Shown here: in pieces, positions 11,701 to 20,700 of the stretch
How positions within the stretch are numbered: the first letter of the stretch is position 1
How the letters are laid out: each line of letters begins with the position of its first letter
Assembly: GCA_903939765.1 (NCBI GenBank)
Contig: CAJAIK010000128.1
Span: 1-39,240 of the forward strand
DNA length: 39,240 nucleotides
Origin: an uncultured Chlorobiaceae bacterium
Lineage (GTDB): Bacteria > Bacteroidota > Chlorobiia > Chlorobiales > Chlorobiaceae
Reading direction: 5' to 3'
Program-made: the position numbers and the translations under genes
The notes under the pieces: model-generated
What the model saw: only the letters and a program-made list of their open reading frames with translations
Database searches by the model: none
What the model was told of the DNA's origin: nothing

Positions 11701-14700
11701 GGTCAACAACCGCCCCGACATGCAGTGTATAACTTGACCCTGTATTCAATAGGTCAACACCTGTCACCGGAGCAACAGGAGCAACATTGTGTACCGTCAC
11801 CTGAAAACTGCCCGTCTCGGCACTGTTGGCCTGACCCTGCTGGTCATCGGCCGTAACAGTCACCGTATAGCTGCCATTGTCGGCAAAGTTGTGACTGATG
11901 TTCGGGCTATTCTCGGTGGTATCAAAAATGGTGTTATCAGTTCCATCTCCCCAGTTCACCGTGACATGATGCGTATCCGGGTCAGGATCGCCGAGGATGA
12001 TCTGGTGATTAAACAGGGTGCTTTCGTATGCCGAAGAATTACTTCCGACTCCAAGCAGAGGAGGGTCATTGACCGGTGTGACCTCAACGGTGACGGCAAC
12101 CGGGGTGATCGATTCGTACCCGCTGTTGTCCCTCGCAACAACCGCAAAGGCGTTCACGGTGCCGTTGGCATTAGCCGCCGGTATCCAGTAGGCATGGTGC
12201 GTCGCATCAATGGTGTTGTTCGTCAAGGCATCCCAGGCCGTGGCACTTGCTGCATCGGCGCCAATCCGGAGTATCCCGCTTGCCGACTTGACCACAAAAG
12301 CTTCAACCGTACCATCAACATCAGCTTCGTTCCCTTGCTCCTGAAGCGTGGCATAGGTGACTTCAACCAGTTCTCCTGAATCTTCACTGGTTGTGCCAAA
12401 ACCACCAGTGAACTCTGTAAGGGTCGGTACAGCATGAACCGTGACGGAAGCCTGGACAGGTGTCGCAGATTCGGCTCCATAATTATCCCGCGCAACGACC
12501 GTAAAAGCATTGATCGTACCCGAAGAGCCAACCGAGGGGCTCCAGTAGGCATGGTGCGTCGCATCAATGAGATAATTGTTGACAGCACTGTACGGTGTCG
12601 CCACGGCTGCATTAAAGCCGATCCTGAGAGTGCCTGTTGTAATTGCCTTTACCACAAAAGAGTCAACCGTGCCATCGGCGTCCGCTTCATCTCCATGAGC
12701 TTTGAGCTCATCCAGAGTTATTGCTAATGCTGTGCTATCGTTCGTCTCGCCCAGCACTCCATCGAACGTATTGAGCGTCGGAACAGCGTTGATACCTTCA
12801 TAACTGTCTGAAACAGAGAGATAGAGGTTGTAGTATCCGGAATCTCCTGCACTGTAGGTTGTGGCCCGTATGACATCTCCGGCCATGTAAGACCAGACCA
12901 GAAATGCATCATAGCTGCGCTCACCATTTCCACTATCATCATCTCTGGCAATAATTGAACCATTCCGTTCAATCATGAGATAATCATCCACCCACGAGTC
13001 ACCCATGTAGATGGCAACAGTGGTACCATTTGCGACACCGGTCAGCTCATAACGATCCCAGTAGCAGCCCGCACGGTCTGGATTAAGCGGATCGCCCACA
13101 CCAAGAAAGCCGCTTTTGACTGTCGGGAAGTTGTATCCGCCAAAACTGAAGTTGAACAGTGCTGTGGTGAAATCGTAGGCGGTCGTTCCTGCATAGCTGT
13201 TCCCCGCAAGGTCGGTCACACTGCCGTTGTCGAGCGTGACAAAGTAATGAGTGCCGATTACAAGAGCATCAGTCGGGTTAAGTGTGAGCGTACTGCCAGT
13301 TACGCTGCTTGCGATTGTTCCCTCTGCAACGCTTGCCACAAGTGGTCCTGTTTCCGATCCGCTATGAATTTCAATTGCTCCACTGCCAAGCTGAATATCC
13401 TCGCTGAAAGTCAAAACAATGTCACTGGCAATGGCAACTCCAACGGCTCCATCTGCCGGAGTGAAGACATTCACGACAGGAGCTATGGTATCAGACGTTG
13501 TAAAGTCATAGTCAATAGTACCTTCATAGCTGTTACCCGCAAGATCCTTGACACTGCCGTTATCGAACGTGACAAAATAGTGCGTATCCGTAGCAAGATC
13601 ATCTGTCGGATTGATGGTCAGCGTCTTGTCGGTGATTGAGATGTTCCCGCTCGTTGCGACGTCAAAGCTTTCGACGACATCGCCATCAGCGGTGCCGATG
13701 TGAATGTACAGGTAACCTTCACCTCTCTGAATATCTTCGCTGAAAGTCACAACAATGTCGCCGCCGACGGCAACACCAGTGGCGGCATCTGCCGGGCTGA
13801 AGTCGGTGACTGTCGGCACCGTGATATCTCTTATTCCATCGGCAAACTGGAAGTTCTCAACTGAAGTGACCACATCCGTTCCGTCGCGTCCCGGCACGTT
13901 ATCTGTTATGGTAAAGCTCGACGATCCAACATCATGAGTGATGGTATACTCGGCATAATTACCGCTGAAGACAACCGTATTATTGCCATTTCCTCCATCA
14001 ATCCAGTCATTACCCGCTCCGCCGCTGATAGTGTCGTTGCCTTCATTGCCTTCGATATAGTCATTGCCAGAACCGGCATTGATAAAATCGTTGCCGCCAT
14101 TACCATAGATGTTGTCGTTATGGCTGTAAACCCCTTCTTTATCGTAATTGAATCCGATCCACCATGAGGGAGCTTCTGTCTGTGTCTCTGTACCGATCCA
14201 GTGCAAGGTATAGGCGCCATCAGTCTGGTTAATGATATCGGCGGCACTGACGGTAAAGCTGCTCTCAACCTTATCGGCACCATGCCAGAGTTCAAGACCC
14301 TGATTGGTCAGGTTTCCGAGTTCCTGGAGGGTAAATGTTACGGTACCAATAGCAGAAAACTCATTAGCTCCGAGGGTATAGACCGGTTGGGCGGCAAGAT
14401 TAACATAAGCCCAGGCGCTTCCTTTCCAGGGATTTGCTGCGGCGAGTGCATCAGCATCAATAGTATCATCAAACACTGTGCCGTATATGTAGTTGTACGA
14501 CTCTCCCCCCGGGTCAGAAGTTGGAGTGAATCGGACGTTCAAATCCAGCCATGCATCATAAAATGAGAGGTGTTCAATCCCGGTAAGGGTGTCTGTACCA
14601 TCCGGTGAACCATCGCGAATATCAGTAATCGTCCAGACGCCATCATGGTTGCTTATCGCATAATCCGCCCTGTTGCCGTTATACCCCGCAGTGTCATTGC

Positions 14701-17700
14701 GCGCAGCTCCTCCTTCCATCGAGTCGTTACGCACAGCAGAGTTGCTGCCCGCTCCTCCTTCGATGGTATCATTACCTCCATTACCGTAGATAGTATCATC
14801 GCCAGCACCGGCATTGATCAAGTCGTTGCCGCCATTGCCATAGATGTAATCGTTATGGCTGTAAACCCCTTCTTTATCGTAACAGAACTCAATAGAGTAA
14901 GGCACATCCGTCTGTGTCTCTGTTCCGATCCAGTGCAGTGTATAAGCGCCGTCAGTCTGGTTAATGATGTCAGCAGCATTGGCGGTAAAGCTGGTTTCGA
15001 CCTTACCAGCGCCATGCCAGAGTTCAAGACCCTGATTGCTCAGGTCTGTGAGCTCCTGGTCAGTAAATGTTATTGTACCGATATTGGAAAACTCATTTAC
15101 TCCGAGGGTATAAACCGGTTGTGTTCCGAAATAAACATTGACCCATTGGCTGCCTTTCCAGGGATTTGCGGCAGCGAGTGCATCGGCATCAATCGTGTCG
15201 TCAAACCCAGAACCAGTTATGCTGTTATATGACCAGTTCCCAGAGGAAGAGGTCGGGTTAAACCGGACTCCTATATCAAAAGAAGTATCCCGGAATGAGA
15301 GATATTCAATCCCGGTAAGGCTGTCTGTACCATCCGGAGAGCCGTCGCGGGTATCGGCAACCGTCCAGACGCCATTATGGCTGGTGATTGTATAATCAAC
15401 CATATAGCCGTTATAATACGCCCTGTCGTTGCCCGCGCCGCCATCGATAATGTCATTACCGTCATTACCATAGATATGGTCATCGCCAGCACCTGCATTG
15501 ATCAAGTCGTTGCCACCATTACCCTGGATATAATCATTGGCCGTGGTTGCGTGGTTTGCCAAACCAAGAGCATCAGCATCAATAGTGTCATCTTTGGCTG
15601 TGCCAGTAATCTCGTTTCCCCATGTGTGGCTCAAAAATACTATTTCGGCAAACTGGGATGGATCAACTTCATAGTGTGTCGAGCCTGAAACAAAATGGAA
15701 AGCTTCGATATTGCCAACAGAGAATGACTTTGCGCTTTCCCCTGACCCTATGGTCATATCTTCCCATCCATTGGAAGAGAACTGAACCTCTCCAAGCTCT
15801 GCAACAGTGCCATCGGCATCGGATGTGCCCTGGAGCAGATAAACCTGGCCACTCTTCACAAGCTCCAGTTTGCTGTATCCAGCACCGAGATCCATCACAA
15901 GGGTATCGTGACCGGTATCTCCATATACTTGAATCAGATTGCCGAGATTGTCCGCATCAAGGGAGAATTCGTCATCCCAGGGAGTTCCCTCTATACTGGA
16001 ACTGCCATCCTCACCTCCTGTAAACGTGTGAGGCACAAGATTGACGCCGAAAGAGCCACCAGTCTCGACCCTCTCGGCATTGCTGAGAAGCATAGTTGAG
16101 TCAACGGTCACGCCATCACCCTGCATCTTGTCGATCTCGAATGAGGCATCCCCCAATTTTGTGATCCGGTAAGCATCAACCGCTGAGTCCTCCCCCATCA
16201 TCATTAAACGCGATGGATTAGAGTATGCTCCAATATGCAGCACACCCTCGGCATCAAGCCGGGTAGAATAATTCATGCCGTTCGTTGGCAGGTGCAGCGT
16301 ATCATAGCCGTCACCGGCATCGACCACATCGTAGCCGCCTCTCCACTCAATAAAATCATCGCCAGCACCGGCATTGATGATGTCATCCCCGCTGGTTCCG
16401 GTCACCCAGTCAACGCCGCTTGTCCCCGCGCCACCAGCCACAACGTTCATCGGTGTGAGCGAAACGTTCATGTTACCCATACCCCCAACCTGCCAGGCAT
16501 GGGCCTGGGCATCATGGCCAACAACAAGATCTGCCGGTATTTCAACAAGAAGTTCACCACCGGAATAAGGATCAAGCCAATACGAATTTCCATTTGCATC
16601 TGTTCCCGTCATGGGAATAATCAGATGCGAACCATCCAGCACAAGCTGGCTGACATCAAGAGTCACCGTACTCAGATAACCATCAGAACTTGCTGCCGTA
16701 ACCGTGAGCTGACCGGAGGCAGCAAGCTCCGGTGACGAAACACCGAGGTCGAAGCTCAGCTCGTTGTTTGAGAGGCTGTCCGGCGCAAAATCAAGCGTCA
16801 CCGTGTCAGAAACAAAACGGAAGGCTTCGATATCATTGATGGCAAATGAATGGGTATTCTCACCTGTCCCCAGAGTCATCATAGCACCGTTGCCATTCGT
16901 CAAGGGCTCCGCATGGCCAAGTTCAACAACACTGCCATCGGAAATGAGCGTACCCTTCAAAATATAGGCAGCTCCACTATTGACAAGCTCCAGATTACTG
17001 TAACCCGAACCGACATTAATGACGAGAGTATCGTGACCGAGATCTCCCCAAACCTGCATCAAATTGTCGAGATTGGCCGCATTCAGGAAAATCTGATCAT
17101 TCCAGGGCGTACCAACGACAGTCTGCACGCCAGCGTAATTAACCTGCAATTGATGACTCTGGTTGCCGAATCCCATCGACTCGGCATTGCTGATATTCAT
17201 GGTTGACTCGACCGTCTTGCCATCCACGCCCACCTTGTCAATCCGGAAGGAAGTATCTGAATTTTTGGTTATGTGATAAACATCCTGATAATTATCTATA
17301 GCAGCTCCAATATGAAGCACTTTCTGGTCATCAAGCCAGTGGAAGGCATCCGTGCTGCTCAGTGGAAGGTTTACGGCATCATAACCGTCACCTGCATCCA
17401 CCGTATCATTACCGCCTGACCATTCAATCAAATCATTGCCTGCTCCGGCGTTGATGCTCTCACTCCCAGTCGTTCCACTCACCCAGTCAGAGCCGTTTGT
17501 GCCTGAACCGGTAGTAACAACAGTCATCGGCGACAGAGAAATGCCGCCGTTGTTCATGGAGTTCACCTCCCATGCCTTGACAATGGGGTCTGGTTGCCCA
17601 ACAATACCGGCCGGGAGATTCACCAGCAGCCTGGAGCCACCATAGTAAAGCAATGAATAAGGATTTCCTGAAGCGTCAATGCCGGACAAGGGTACCTGCA

Positions 17701-20700
17701 AATAGGAACCTTCAACCGAAAGCGAATCGACACAGAGAGTCACGGAAGTTATTCTGCCGCCAAAGTCGGCATCCCTGACCGTAATATGACTTTGTGCATC
17801 AAGCTGCGGGGAAGTAATGCCCAAATCAAAGATCAGCATATCGTTCGTCACGCGGTCACCGGTCGTCTCTCCGCTGTTCATCAACGGCATGACAATAGTC
17901 GCCGGATTATTGCTGGAACCAGTCACACTGCCGCTGAAAATATCTGCAGGATCTGATGAGGTCTGAATCACTACCGTCACTGCTGTAGGGTGGTTGCTGC
18001 TGTCGAACACCCATCTGTCGAGATACCCTTGGGCTGTATATTCGGTCAATCCGGAACCTTCAGTGTAGCTGAACATATCCGGCCTGCCGTCGCTGTTGGA
18101 ATCGATCAACGTCAACAGTGACGAGAAACCATCATTCTCTATGGTAATGGTTGCAAGAACACCATCGATAACGGGACTCATCCAGGTGATGGGCTGTTCC
18201 CCCCCGTTCATGATAACGGTAAGGGGTTTGCCCTCAACATCGTAAGTCGAACCGAATACCAGCTCAGGAGCTGCATGGGCGGTCCAATGCGTACTGTCAC
18301 TCCAGGTCAGTGCAAAACTGTTGACATTAGTATTTACATGACCGCTCTGGTCTGTCGTCGCACTCACCACATCCATACGGTCAACAACACCATTGCCATC
18401 CAGATCATACAATCGACCGTTATCTGTGCTTGAAATCCGAAAAGTATCAACCTGTTTTTCCGTTGAAATCAGTACAAATGAGTTCAAGCCTGAACCGCCG
18501 CTGAAGGAAGGTATCTGAATAGCATCAGCATGACTGCCTGAACCTGTCACACTGCCACTGAACATATCCTCGGAATTGGAAGAGAGCTGAATCACAGCCG
18601 TTACGGAAGTGGCATGGTTGTTACTATCGATGGCCCATCTGTCGAAATACCCTTGGGCAGTATATTCTGTAAATCCTGAACCTTCAGTGTAGTTGAACAC
18701 ATCCGGCTTACCATCGCTGTTGGAATCGATCAACGTCAATAACGAGGAGATACCATCATTCTCTGACGAAACGGTAGCAAGAATACCATCGGTAACGGTA
18801 CTCATCCAGGTAACAGGTATTTCTCCCCCGTTCATGATAACGGTCATGGGTCTGCCCTCGACATCGTATGTAGAACCAAATACCAGCTCAGGAGCTGCAT
18901 GGGCAGTCCAATGCGTACTGTCGCTCCAGGTCAGTGCAAAACCGTTTATCCTGGTGTTTACATGACCGCTCTGATCGACCGTTGTGTTCACAACATCCAT
19001 GGAATCAATAACACCATCACCATTGATATCATACAATCGACCGGTCTCGGTACCTGAAATCAGGAAAACATCAACCAGCTTCTCTGTCGAAATCAGTATA
19101 CGGGAGGTTGAATCGGTACCTCCACTGAACGAGGGTCCCTGAATAGCTGTCGCCTGACGATTGGAACCTGTCACACTGCCGCTGAATACCTCTGTGGGGT
19201 TTGATGAGGTCTGAAGCGCCATGGTGACGGATGTGTAGTGGTCACTGCCATCTTTTGTCCAACCTATGGCAAAAGAGTGGGCTGTATATGACGTCACCCC
19301 CGCTGTTGTTTCTGTATAAATGGTCTGATCGGGAAAATTATCCCCATTGGTATCAATACATTGCAACAGTCCGGTGGCGGAACCATTTACCAGTGAGACC
19401 GTGGCAACAACACCATCAACAACGGTACTCTCCCAATTGATTGTTTGCTCGGCCCCATTCATAAAGATTGTTTTTGGCCTGCCCTGCTCATCGTATTGAG
19501 CACCGAAGGCATACTTGGACAAAGCATGGGCCGTCCAGTGCGTCGTATCGCTCCACTGGAGCTGATAAGCTTGTGTGTAGGTGTTCGTGTGACCACTCTG
19601 ATCGGTTGACGTGCTCACCACCCTCATACGGTCAATCTCTCCATTAGCATCGGTGTCATAAAGCATACCGGTCACTGCTGGCGATATCACAAAAAAATCA
19701 ACAGAATTCTTTGTCGGCGTCACAACATAGGTCGCATACTTGGCGACAGTCCTGAAATCGTAGGTCGATATGCCCGTCAAATTGTTTCCGGCAAAATCCC
19801 TGATTGATCCATCAGCTAACGTTACATAGTAGAGTGTATTGTTCGCCAGATCGGAAGTTGGATTGATCTTGAGCGTATTACCGGATATGACAAGATTTTT
19901 TGTATTCGTTGCCACATCATAGCTTGCAACGACAGGCCCCCACGCAGAACCACGGTGAATTTGAATCCAGCCGGTTCCACTCTGAATCTCTTCGCTGAAA
20001 GTGAGGACAATATCGCTGCCAACCGCAACACCAGTGGCCGCATCCGCCGGGTTGAAGGAGGTAACCGTTGGTGGTGTTGTGTCACTTCCGTTACTGGCGA
20101 CATAAAGACCTGCCGGATTACCCGAATCATCCACCTGTACACGCCCATTGAAAGTCTCGTAGTTTGTCACCTGAAAATGGTCACCATCAAGAAGAGTGAA
20201 CTCCTTATCGAAGGAATTTGTACCCTGCACTCCCGCCACCCGATCAACCTGACCATCGTTGTCGGTATCAAGCAATGCACCACTGAACGGGATATCGCGG
20301 CCATTCTGATCCTTTACAATCGTATCAAAAGTAGCCACGACAAAAGTCTCAGGGTTCCTCTCCTGCCACGTCAGAGCAACATTGATTGCGTTGTTATCTG
20401 AATTTGAGAAAATGATACCATCCGGACGACCATCCAGAGAAGTATTCAAAACACCATCAGCAATCAGATCGCCCGTTTCAACAAAACTGAACCTTGCATT
20501 CCATGACTCCGGGCCCGGTTTTGATGGATCGGTATCCTCAAAGGTCATCACTCCCGTTTCAGTCTGCCTGATTTGTCCATCAGCATCAAGCCAGTTCCAA
20601 TTTGCCGTAAAAGTGGAGGAATTGTTATCGCTGTCGCCGGACAAATCAAGGCGGAACCAGTTTTCTCCTGCCTGGGCAAGCAGACCATCACTCGTATGGA

